A DNA stretch of 64,000 nt from Pristionchus mayeri (Eukaryota > Nematoda > Chromadorea > Rhabditida > Neodiplogasteridae), in assembly GCA_036245805.1 (NCBI GenBank), contig BTRK01000002.1:12148689-12212688 (forward strand), written 5' to 3'. Every line of letters starts with the position of its first letter. Position 1 is the stretch's first letter. Below, in pieces: positions 35,292 through 47,300 of this stretch. The notes beneath the pieces were generated by a model. That model was given only the letters and a program-made list of their open reading frames with translations, was not told the DNA's origin and did not search any database. Made by a program: the position numbers and the translations under genes.

Positions 35292-35698
35292 CCAAACCAG
35301 AGTACAGAGCCTATCGACCCCCCTTATCAAGTGGTTCTGCAGTTCCAAGGGGAACGATTAGATAAGGCGCTGCTCTGGGGGTCAATCTGTCTCTCCTCTC
35401 CAGTCTCTTGCTACGATAACTATTCTAGGAAGTTCAACCAAACTTTCTCGAATATTTTTGCGTTTAAAACATACTTGGAACTTTCCATAAATCAAAACCA
35501 GGTATATTTATTGCGGCTGTGAACAAAAATTACAATAAGTAATCGATTGGTTAACCGACTCTGCTCCGTTCTGCATTGGGTGGCCTGTTTAATATGTCCC
35601 CTTTTCCGTCGTGCACCTTCTGTATTTATTTCATCCATAAAGCAGTGATAAATTTGTATTTAATTTTTCTTCATGAGATCTTGTGGAATAAAAAAAAG

Positions 35699-37526
35699 TC
35701 ATTTATCCAAATATGGATTGTAAGTTAGGCGAGGCGCGGAGGAGGTTTGCATACTTCCTAAAAATATTTTGTTTTTTGATAAATAAATCGATAATAACTC
35801 ACTAAATGTCGAGATATTCGAAATTGCCTGGGGCTTCGCGCTCTGCAATTGTAAATTTATAATTTTGAAACGAAAAAGTTGTTTTGGATACCTTTGATTT
35901 GAACTTTCCCAATATGATCTCTCGAATCTCTTTGTTGAATAAGAAAACCATTAGCCTGAAATTTATACACTTTTCTTCAGGTCTGAATGGATTAGATCGC
36001 TGAGTTCACTGCACTACTGAGTGTGCATGGAGCAGTGTATTCTAATACATTAGAAATAAGTCGCATACCCGTCTGCGCTCATGGAGTTCATCCAAACAAA
36101 TGTTGAGAGGAAGAACCGTGCCCATTGGTCGGCATCACCCACTAAGGGGAAAATGAAGAAAGCCGATATGATATCGGCGAGAAAGAAGGAGGCGCTAGCA
36201 CACGTCTAAAATTGTTCGTGTTATTCTTTGTGTGGTTTTCACAATAGGTTCCGGTTTTTTCTTATCAAGTATTGTAGAAGGGTACAATTTTGGTTCTTAT
36301 CCGATGGTGAGCATCCGATCAAGAGCCGGTTGAGCAGCCCTCACCTGATAAAGAAGCCGATGTTCCAACGAGGTTTTGCGATTAGAGGCCGCATTAATTC
36401 TTGAGCTCTTCAAATTTCATTTTTTTATTTGTAATTTGATGCAATTTTTTATTACTTGCACGATCTTCACTTTGACAACCGAGGCCGCATCGAGTATGCC
36501 GATTAGAATGAGCATGACAACATAACGAGAGAAGCTTGTTTGTTTTCGAAAATTGACGCATCGCTCCTCTCTCGAGAATACATAGCCCCATTCACTCACG
36601 ACGAGGTAGTGATCGCACTTTTCTGAACAACAATGCATAGTATTCAGACATCAAGGGCATCCAGATCTCTCCTGCACTTATTCAATGAAATTCCACTTAC
36701 CAATAACGTAGGTGACCACTAGCACTGACTCAGAGAGAATCACAGGGGTCGCCATGACGCAGACTAATATCTGTAACATCTGAACTAATTGTCTGAGTAT
36801 TAGAGCAAACACTGGGTAAGATAGGCGAATAGAGGCACTTGGGTGCGCTTCGAACACATAGAGAATGAGGATAGAGAATGTAAATTATATCCATTAAGTT
36901 CAGATGTTCCTCACCCATTTTCTAACGTTAATCGATCTGTGAATGATGAAAATGTACAGGACGATGAATCGGTTCGCAGCCAGGAGTAAGTGGGCGTAGA
37001 ATGACATCTCGTAAAAGAACTGAAATATATAATCAATGATTGCGTAATCAATGCTCTTACCTCAAGGAAGAATCCGAAATATGTGGTGACACTGGGCCGC
37101 TCGAAGAAGGACAGGTTGCTGAAAAAAGTTTGATGTTAATCAAGTATTGAAAACAATATTTAAAAATGAAGCATGTCCCCTCGAAACTCACCTCTCATTA
37201 TGTCCTTGTACACTTTTCGATGCTGAGCTTAAACTACAGATATTTTTATAGGATTATTGAAAATAAAAACGTTTAAAAAGTAATTTTTCTTTGTACTTAC
37301 AAGAAAATAATCGGTGCCGTGACGAATGCGAAAATTGCGTCAAAACAAGCGCCCGAGAGAGCCTGAGGAAGTTCAAAAGTAATACGACTATTAGTCGTCA
37401 GGTTTTCGCGACTCTAATGCATACCTGCATCCTAGTGACTCTTCCAAAGAAAGTCTTGTCAAGGAACGATACTCGCGGCACAGAAATAACGACGAGAGAG
37501 TTGAGGGTGAAGCCAGCAAATGAAAT
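35699..37526 (-). CDS. Srx-like serpentine receptor (first exon not found)
   Basis: Ten consecutive exons on the minus strand join in phase (37526-37425, 37362-37301, 37227-37192, 37118-37061, 37019-36915, 36770-36701, 36622-36456, 36205-36069, 35955-35892, 35842-35699) to 314 residues plus stop. TM1 starts FAGFTLNSLVVIS. The TM3 end has YAHLLLAANRFIVLYIF, the NRF motif of Srx/Srsx/Srw receptors. The second extracellular loop begins EKCDHYLVVSEWGYVF, with Cys and Trp as in Srx. TM6 is FFLADIISAFFIF, TM7 FLSTFVWMNSMSADGLMVF, then the cytoplasmic FNKEIREIILGK. The initiating exon was not identified; the foldback element at 37641 lies directly upstream and may separate or have removed it. Likely a chemosensory receptor; the ligand is unknown. 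Confidence 0.72.
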
Positions 37527-37640
37527 CTGTAGTTACACATAACACCGCATATCGTACTTTTAATTTCATACAACATCAAAAATTCAAATGAGAATTCCAC
37601 ATTTCCTGATCGCTACTGAATGCATGTCATAAACAGTTGA

Positions 37641-38583
37641 TACAGTCGCGCGCATAACTGAGTGGGCAGTTTTTGAATTTGTTGCAACTTTTTGCCCAGG
37701 AAAATCATATTTCTAGAACTAGGATGTTATGTGCCAAATTCATCGGAGATTATTATCATGGTACTATGGTATGACGTAATCGCATAGTTATTGCGAAGTG
37801 ATGACGCAATCAGTCGGCACTTTTTTCAAAACGGCATTATTCTTACATAAATTTTTTCCTGTTCGCCATACTCTCTATGATTGGAGATATGACCGAGGTC
37901 TACCCAGAATAAATTTTTGAAGGTGCTGCTCGGTCGCACATTTTCTGCAGCCTTGCTGCAAAAACAGGGTCTGAAATTCGAAAAAAGCTTCTAGACGAGC
38001 TAGGGACTCGTTCAAAGCATCAAAATGATCGTCGTCATGATCCCAGAAGATCCTGAGAATATGAAGAAAAAATCTTATAATTTGCCCTCAAGGCATAAAA
38101 AAATCACTTTTTTGCATGACCATTTTTTGGACATTCATAACTTTGTGGACAATTTTTTCTTCATATTCTTAGGATCTTCTGGGATCATGATGACGATCAT
38201 TTTGATTCTTTGAACGAGTCCCTAGCTCGTCTAGAAGCTGAGTTCCGAATTTCAGACCCTGTTTTTGCAGCAAGGCTGCAGCATATTTGCGACCGAACAG
38301 CGCCTTCAAAAATTTATTCTGGGTAGGCCTCGGTCATATCGGTCAATCATAGAAAGTATGGCGAACAGGAAAAAATCTATGTAAGAATAATGCCGTTTTG
38401 AAAAAGTGCCGATTGATTGCGTCATAACTACGCAATAACTACGATGACGTCATACCATAGTACCATGATAATAATCTCCGATGAATTTGGTACATAACAC
38501 CCTTGTGCCAGAATGATGATTTTCCTGGGCAAAAAGTTGCAACAAATTCAAAAACTGCCCACTCACTTATGCGCGCGACTGTA
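37641..38583. mobile_element. Foldback element, TA / CAGTCGCG ends, copy 2
   Basis: The ends TACAGTCGCGCGCATAA and GCGCGCGACTGTA are flanked by TA. The arms share blocks with the element at 9428-10881, for example GTCGCACATTTTCTGCAGCC against GTCGCACATTGGCTTCAGCC, and the ACTTTTTCAAA block. The total length is shorter because the loop region is reduced. No transposase. Confidence 0.85.
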
Positions 38584-39953
38584 TATTATTTTGCGATATT
38601 AGATATAAAGCATATTTCCCACCAGAAACATGATAATAGCTGCAGCGTGGTGGCCCATCATCACGATATTTCACTTCGTTATTTGCTGCTCCCTTTCTTA
38701 CGATACTGGTAACCGAAAGTATGTAAGGTGGCCCGAAGTAAATGGAAAAAAAATTGCAGAGTGTGGTCACGATGGAAATTCGCTGGTGGTAGCGGAACTT
38801 ATTGGTGAACGTGATTTCATGATATTCCCTGAAATTACACGACGTGGAGCATACTTAGAAGCAGCCTCCGAAGAGCGCACTTTTAGTTCGTTCAATGAGA
38901 TTAGATTGCGACTATTGCGTGAAGTAGCTCTTCAGACGAGAGCAAAAGAGCAAGGGAGAGAGCGAGAGAGGGGGGGGGGGGGAGAGAGTAAGAGAAATTC
39001 TGGTTGGTCTTTTGTGCAATGACGACTTTTCCATTCCGCACGCTCCGTCGCCTTTTTATCAGATTGAGAAATGTAGATGGCGTTTTTCTGATCTAACTAA
39101 ATTTGAGCAGCAATAGGCAGACAAATTGAAAGAGATAAATTAAAGGGATACGGTGGCCCGAAATATTACATTTTTATTTTTCATGGCCTTTGTTTATTGA
39201 AATATACAATTAAAACTAAATTATTACGAAAAAAATGAAAATAAAAATAAAAATATGCCAGGGGTGAAATTAGGCTTCGAAAATTGCATTAATTTGAACG
39301 GGAGCGTGTTCCATGGCATACTGTGGGAGAGGTTTCGACATCGACAAGTTGGCACTTTGCCAAGTGGCGCCACTGGCATTGACTTTACTAACGTTTTGCT
39401 GTCGTTTAACCTTTTCTTGCTTGTCAATTTTTATTATAATGTGTTGTATAACGATCTAGACATCTTTCCCGCAATGAATTGAAGTAGTAGTGGGTCTTAT
39501 AAGCCTGCTATGCGATGCCAAACCTCTAATTGCACTGACGAGTTAACTTCTCTAGTTGCGGTGACTTCGCTTTCGCGTAACTTGCGTATAATCTGCATTT
39601 TAAATACTGATAACTCGCCCCGAGATTCTGCCACTGCTTATTCAGGGTGAATCAAACGTGCCCTCCGCGTAGAATTGTTCGTTGTTAGCATGTTACACGT
39701 TTTACTGCCTTGTTGTTTCGATTTATTGCACTGAGCTCTTTTCCTCATTGTTGCTTTCCCTAAATATATCGCAGTTTTGTGATGTTTCTATTGTCATGAT
39801 CGTCATTCGATCATTTGTCCCATTTCAGCGGAATACAATCGGTCGTCTGCGAAGTAACTGAGCCCACTCCTGCACGAGGAATTACAAAGTAAGTGGTTTT
39901 ACTTGCTTATTTAATCCCAGAGTTGAAGAAAAAGATTGCATTAATTACTTCAG
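38584..39953. other. Intergenic with purine-rich tract
   Basis: No gene seen. A G/A tract with a run of G lies at about 38950-38990. Open frames here have no splice context or resemblance to families. A possible upstream exon of the DOP1-like fragment (39839 to about 39893, bounded by TTTCAG and GTAAGT) does not match DOP1 and was left uncalled. Confidence 0.45.
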
Positions 39954-42900
39954 CAATACGTAATCGCTGTCGTCAAGGCTCTCAAGTCGTTCGAGAACAC
40001 CATCGATTAGGCCGACCTCATCTCTGCGCTGGGCAAGCTCGCCAAGGTTTGATCTAATTTCAGTAATATCGATTTTCTCTACCGATCGATCCTGCTAAAC
40101 TTTCATTGGTTAGGGTATGGACTATCAGCCTGTTATGGCGCTGGAACACTCGCGATAATACATGATGTTATGTTTGTCGATGTTCCGCGTCGGGCTTTGG
40201 AGCTAGCGCGATCAATAAACCTTGTTCCAGGTGTTCTCCCAACACGCCAAGTACGGTGACATCCCGAAGGCGGTTACGGTAGCCAAACGACTCTCGCAGT
40301 GCCTCCATCCCGCCCTGCCCATGGGTGAGCGATCGATTGCTAACGGGATGCTGTATTCGTAGATATCGATTAGTTGAAATCTGTGGGGGGGGGGGTGCAT
40401 TAGTTGTCGAAGAAGTAGTATGATTGAAAATAGTATTGATTGGTGAACAATAATTCAAATACCGCTGTCAATATCTCAAGTTATATTCGAATGTATAGAT
40501 TAATGCAAACAGCGACAAATATTATCGATTGAATCTAGCTAATCGATTACCGTACCGCTTCATCGCAGGAGTCCATCAGAAGGCACTGGAGACCTACAAG
40601 CAGATATTCGACATTCTCGGCCAGGAGGCACTCCCGAAGCAGTTGTATCTCTTCGCCGTCGACCTCTTCCCCCTCATGGACCACTGCACCACCAAGGTGG
40701 GATCAATATCTAGAACGATACGGTAGTCGCGTTTATCGATTAGTCAGAGCAAGCGCATGATCAGGGATAAAATTCTTAATGTATAATATTTATTGCACTG
40801 CCTGGTTGATTATCGTTGATCTAAAAAATGTTACTGCATTCGTATTTCTTGTGAGACACTAAACGCGCAGGCGTGTTCGCGAGCAAATTTTTGCTGAACA
40901 ATCAACCCCAATCTCACAGGTACTCGGTTCTCCCTCCGTTCGACTTCCCGCTCTGATCTACGTGAATACGAAATTCGACAAGTTAAAATCGATCGATGAA
41001 CAGTTGAGGATTATCGGAGACAACATACATCACATGGTGAGGAGGGAGTGAGGTGGTGTATGAGTGTATTGTATGATTTGCCGGTGACGAATCTAACTAC
41101 CAAAACCACGAGTAATTAGTAACAATGCTAAAGTATTGTAGCTGAAGATTAGTTGAGACATGAATTTAACAAGTTTACAACGCTGCCAATTACCAACTCC
41201 TTCCCAGGTATCAGCCCTGTGCGCAGCGGGTGAGGAAATGGGCTCGCCGCTCGTCCAGAGGAATCTCCTTGATCGGCCTCAGCAGCAGCTATCTGCAGGA
41301 GAATGAGAACAAGGAGGAAGACGAGGAGAGGAGGGTAAGTCATTTATTGGTATTTGAGAGTCCACGTCTTCTTGATAACTTCGCACGGCAATTGGTTTAG
41401 AAGCACATATGAAACCTCAATATCCAGGGAGAGAATTTGTGAAAATTATTTTCAGATTCGCCGTCGTGAGAAAGTGGCGAAGATTCTGAATGTACTCATG
41501 CAAGCGATGGACGAAGATGGATCAGCTGCCTTCCTCTGGTCATATCTGGCTGACTACTATGAATGGTGAGGATACGGTAGAATTGATTCTTTTAGCCAGT
41601 CGAGAAAGGAACTATTGTTTTGCATCGTAGATTCTGTGATTTGAATCCTTACTGCAACTCGGATCTCACAGGTTGCTCAACCCTCTCAATGGTTCTTCGT
41701 CTGAGAGGAAGAAGAAAAGCTTGCTGTTGGAAGTTTTTGATGGGAGTGAACGAAGCAGAGGAGGAGATGATGGCATATGCAAATGTGAGTTTCCAATTAT
41801 CGATAATATCCTAACTCGTTAAATATTTTAAAAATATATTAATTGGAAAAAAAGTTTTTTAAATACCGGGTTACGTTGAAATTTTATGATTTGTTGCGCT
41901 TGGTTTTGATGTTTCCAAAAAAAATGGATGTTCCTTATCCGATTAACGTTTCAGAACTCGCTTATTTTTAGTTCTAGCTCAGGCGTCTAACGAAGTATCC
42001 GATCATGAGGAATCAAACATACCCATAGGTGGGCACCATCGAAGCCAGCTGTGAAACACCCCTTTTCGGATTGGACACCCCTGGTTTTTGGAAAATGTTG
42101 TCACAAAAACGATCATTTGCGATCACCCCCCCCCCCCTTTGACCCTAAACGCCCCCGGTTTTCGATTTCCAGCTTCAACCCCCGCCCACCTATGAACATA
42201 CCAAAAAAGCCCTCTCGTTTTCAGGTGGTATCTTACTCACTCTCCCTCTCTCAATCTGGTTCTACTTCTTCTGGAAGAATCAAACATCTACCGGAGCCTC
42301 TCAAGCGAATTCTGAGATGCGCCAATGCAATGAACATCATCGAGAAGAGGGACAAGGTAAGCGGTTATAGATTTTGAACTATGGGGTTGGAGGTTTCATT
42401 AAGATCACATCAGCGCCGGTACTATTTGTCTTCGCTAACGTCTCAGAAACATTTCCATTAATTTCCATATGGTGTTGTCCACTGTGAAGATGGCCTCGGG
42501 TCTGCTGGCGGAGGTTTTGAGAGCCGGAGGATCACTCGAGGCGCAGCGTTCGTGTTTAATTTTTTTTGTTTTTCCCTGAACCAGGCGTTCTGATCTCTAA
42601 TCCATTATATTTCATTTTTCTGTACAAATCAATCTATTACTATGAGCTTCTACTTAGTTTCTTCGCGTGGTTTATGATTTGATCTTTGGTCTTTCCCATC
42701 TCCCTCCCTCTTCTAGAGTCCTCTGAGGGTTGCGCAGCAGCCACTCCCGAGTCGCCGAACAAGGCATTCCTGGCGAGTCTCGTCGATAAGCAAGGTTTGT
42801 GTGGAGGGGTTCTTGCTGTTATCCCGTCTGATCTGTGTTTCAAAGCCAGAACTGTCATTGTCTTTCTTACTTGCTGTTGGTGGGAGGTTTTGTTGAATAC

Positions 42901-44051
42901 GGTAATGCATGGAGTACTGTAGCTCAATTATCGACCGTTGCAGAGCAGGCAATGATGGAGGCTTGTCTTGAGGAGTGCCAGCGACTGATGACAACCATCT
43001 GCCGATACTACCGTGACCACAGGGGTACGGTATTTTTATATTAATTTTTTTAGAGTTTAATATCTAGCTGGTTAATCTGGTGTTGAAGCGTTGCCTTAAA
43101 ATGAGAAGCTTCATTGTGAGCCGATGTGTCACACGACTTTCTGTGCTAAAAACCCAATCCCATTTCACATTGATTCAATAGTTGAAATTGTTGCCGGTCA
43201 ATCTGATGTTGCAACTTTTCTCGAAAAGGAAACAGTATACCTTGAACCGATCTTCCTCTCCTTATTTCTCTAAACCACCAGTTTGTAGTCGTCTCCCGTT
43301 GGCCTCTTCTTCGTGCGATGAAAGCATTGCTGTTGCAGTTTGCCGACTTTGAAACAAGTAGTTTTTTGAAACAAGATTAGGAAAGTATAATCGCTTGGAG
43401 ACTTTGCGAAGCGTTAAAGGATCACAGTGAAGCACGAGTCAACCATGCGCGTGAATACTAACTCTCGTTTTTAAGATCAAAATACATTAATCTTATTCAG
43501 TCTGCGGGTGCTCGTCTGGTGCTTCTCCTCCACTCGAGAAATGCCGCCGAACCGAGTAGCGTGGTGGAGAATATCATGATGAAGGCACTGACGACGGATG
43601 ACTCGGTCAGAGATCATAGATCTATTGTTATTGTATCGTTCTCTTTTTTATTGATAGTTACCACAAAAAAAAGATAGTATTGCTATTGATGATGCGAATC
43701 TCATTCAATCTTATGAACAACGTGTAATGAATGTGCTGGAAGCTTTTGTGTTCTAATTGATAGTCAATTTCCATCAGGTGCTCGCAACGGAGGCAGCGCG
43801 TACATTCCATCGTATCTGGACGCTCACTCGCAGTGACGAAGAGGGAATGCTCGCGGAGAATGCGCAGCCTAAGCCATTCAATAGGTACGCAAGAATTCCA
43901 TCGTAGTATCTCCTCTTTTGGCAAGTGAACGACCTGTTTTGTCTTTGTAGTATAAAGCATTGCTTATTTTCCAAATAAAAATCATATTTTTTCCAGAATA
44001 CTCATGTTCCTGTTGGGCGTGCTGGCTGATGACTCGCTGTCGGCTGAGAAG
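39954..44051 (+). pseudogene. DOP1 (Dopey / PAD-1)-like gene fragment, disabled
   Basis: Exons 39954-40046, 40231-40324, 40569-40696, 40920-41036, 41208-41334, 41456-41565, then further pieces to 44051. They code for the start of a DOP1 protein: ADLISALGKLAK, KRLSQCLHPALPMGVHQKAL, YLFAVDLFPLMDH, SPSVRLPALIYV, PLVQRN, SYLADYYEW and ARTFHRIWTLTRSDEEG. DOP1 proteins are large Golgi/endosome trafficking factors of more than 2,000 residues. Lesions: TAG at 40008-40010 where the family has Trp before ADLISALGK. Exon 41208-41334 has one nucleotide too many and changes frame in the middle. Blocks of family sequence are missing between exons (for example before SPSVRLP and before the LWSYLADYYEW exon), and the long C-terminal part is absent. 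This looks like a truncated, decaying copy, not the functional gene; a misassembly cannot be excluded. Confidence 0.72.
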
Positions 44052-44386
44052 GTGAGAGATTACGGTAATCATTAACTCTCAGGTTGTTCTCAGGTCTCAA
44101 TATTGCCATCTTCTTTTTGCGATATTCTGTGATAGATAATGTGATAATAGTGATAATGTGATAGAGATTCGCAATGTTTTGTATGTTTTTATCCACTAAT
44201 ATGTTCCTAAAAAAACGTTCAGTCTAATTAAGGTCAACTACTCTACACCAACTCGGGCGACAATGCAGAGTGAACGAAGTAAGTGATGTAACAAGTGATA
44301 GTCTCCGGGAAAAAACAATTAAATTGAGCTCTTTCTAACAATATTAACTGGCCTATGCATGATCCTAACCCTACCCTCTGTCCCCT

Positions 44387-47300
44387 CTATGCTTCTCTCT
44401 TCACTCGTCCTCTCTTGGGTGGTTCGTAGGTCGTGTCGCCGCCATCGGATCCCTCATCTTCTCCATCCCCTCCATCCTCCTGCCCTCTCTTCGCCTTCCT
44501 CTTCCTTTCCTGCTTCTCACGAGGATCCTCTTCATCTTCTTCTTCCGAAGTCTCCAGTCCAACTGCCTCTCGTCCCTTCCCACTGGATGCTCCTCCCACC
44601 CTGCCGCGGCCTCGCCCAAGTCCTCGTCCTCTTCCTCTTCCTCGTCCACTCCCCACAACTATCCCCACCTTCTCCTCTCCCTCACTCCAGTCTGATCCAG
44701 AGGAAGGCACCGACTCCTCTTCCACTCCTCCAAGTCCCTCCTCCACCGTCTCTTCTTCTCCTCGGGACTCGCCCATCTCCACTCCGTCTTCATGCTCTGC
44801 ATCGTCCTCGGAGAGAGCAGTTGGATTGGCGTCGAAATCGATATCCTCTTCGTATCCCACTCCATACTCGATGGATACTTCGCTCTCCTCGCCCTCGACA
44901 TCTCCGTCCGATTCTTCATCCTGCTCGATGATCGCTGCCATGTATCGATTCGAGTCCGGGATTCCGACCTTCTCCATGAATGCCTTCTCTCTGATCTTCC
45001 GGATGACTCCCTCCACCTCACTCCACACCTGGTAAAATAATAATTTAGTTTTCTGGGGCTTCGCTATGTCATTATTGATTGATTTGATGTCCATTCCTAC
45101 TAACTGTTCAATGCACTAACTTCATCCCTCCACTCATGGGGCACTTCGTCCTTCTTCCTCTTCACACATTTTGCCTCTCTCCCCTTCGCATTTGTCTGGT
45201 AGGATGACTTCTCTGTTCGCACACCGACAACCTCCGCCATCGCAAGTGTGTTATGGTGCATCACGGCAAGTTTCACCTTCTCGTCGTATGCCACTTGCGA
45301 GCTAAATGGATGAATTGGTAGCGGGAGATTTGAAGTTTCAATGAGGTTCTATCAGGTTGAGTCATAAGTTTTTTCCAATTTTTACTTTTAAATGTTTCGC
45401 ATATTCTGGTCTTTGGTTCTAGTTGATTATCATTTTGATATTTACATATTATTAATGCATGGATGCTCTCTTTAGCGCACTTTAGTCCAGGCCTCTTGAG
45501 AGGGCCTAGTGTTCATAGAACGCACGGCACAATTCGAACATATGATTATAAGTGTGAACTATACCCCTACCTTATCCTACGGATCTGTACTGATAGGATT
45601 TTAAGAGCGCTTTTTAGGTGACTTTGAATTGCACCTCCGAAATTGGAAAAACTTATGACTAATATATTGGTTGGATGTGTTTATTCACTAACCTTGCAAT
45701 GGTCTTTGGTGCGTACAGATTGAGAACGCTGTTGAAGTTCTCGCAAGGTGAGGTATTCATTTTTGGAGCTGCTCGGAGGAAGCTCTTGGTGAAGGACGGC
45801 TTGAGAAGAGCATGCTTGAGAAGTGCGAATTCATTGCTCTTCCTGTCAATCTTGTGACTCTTCGACTCTTCGGACAGATCATGATGGAGACATCCAGAGA
45901 TTCCTTTCAGGAATGGAATCTGAACAGCTATCTCTTTTCTACCCTGAATAAACGCATGTACCAATGTGTATACTAACTACCTTCTCGAAATGAGTATGTC
46001 TGTCGCAGACGTGCGCGAGGGCACTCTTCATGTATTCCAGCCCAGTGTTTCTGTCATCCGGGAACTTTTCATGCATTGCATAGCAGTGGTCCACGATCTT
46101 GCGCCGCCAGTATTCGAGGTTAGGACATTCTTTCCTCTTCGCTAACTGAATGCATTCAATGCACCGTTCGATATTAATTATGCTTAGTATTTTGTGATAT
46201 AATGTAAACCGAATACCTCTCGTAACACCTTGTTGAGTCCTTTTACCAGGTGCCAAAAGTCACAATGGTGGACAATTTGAGAGAATCGAGGATGATCTTC
46301 CATCATCTTCTTTATCTTTCGATACGAGCGAAGTGATCTAAAGAATGAGTCACGTTACAGTTAGGAATGGCTCCTCAGTAAATGACTACATTTAGATTGC
46401 TATATCATAACTCCGATCCGATCGGCGATAGCCATTTCTTGCATAGTTATCTCGAGTTCCAATAGAAACTAGTAGGGTAATGCGGTGGATAGTGTGGATA
46501 TCTAACCGTGAACTGTTTTGCCTGCAGTTCCAAGAGTCCGATCCGCACTCCTTCCTTCTCCATGCGACCACTAATGCCTTCTGTAATAAATGAGTGTGCA
46601 CATTACTCACATCAACTAACGCTACCGATCCCCCGCATGTCTTTATGCATGTTCTTCACATTGAATATGATGTTGGTGTGGATGTCGATGAATGGTACAG
46701 TCCCATTGGGAGCAGTATGACCCATGTGCGAATACCTTCCATCGACTGCCACTCCGACTCCTGCCTGAAACGTTTACAAGTTGTGATACTGAGGAGAATG
46801 CCATACCGTACTAAAATTTAATCTCTCAAATTAGATTTATTTGCCAATAAGAAGAGAAGGATGTGTTGGCAAAACGATATGTCTAACTGATTTCAGGAGA
46901 CTATCGGGGGGATGACGGAAGCAGAGGAAGAAGGACTCTTCGGGAGTAAAATAGGTCGGTTCAATTTTGCATTGTTCCCCACAGAGTAAACATGAGTCAT
47001 GGTAAATTCGATAGGTAAGTCATGGTAGGCCAAGACTAAGTACCGTACCTAATCGATAGTACAGTAACCCCAGATACCATACATCTCTACCGTAACCTCC
47101 CCCAACCTACCGTAACCCCGGCAATCACGAATTAACTTTATTTTTAGAAAGTCGAGATACCGTACCTAATCGATAGTACATTAACCCCAGATACCAAACA
47201 TCTCTACCGTAACCTCCCCAACCTACCGTAACCCCGGCAATCACGAATTAACTTTATTTTTAGAAAATCGAGATACCGTACCTAATCGATAGTACAGTAA

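Noticed and set aside
38630..39022. Plus-strand frame of 130 codons with a hydrophobic start
   Set aside because: It ends in a G/A low-complexity run and has no family resemblance or splice context.
44359..45035. Plus-strand Pro/Ser-rich frames of up to 200 codons
   Set aside because: Antisense of the last exon of the THAP gene (Glu/Gly/Arg-rich). The minus-strand reading continues the gene in phase.
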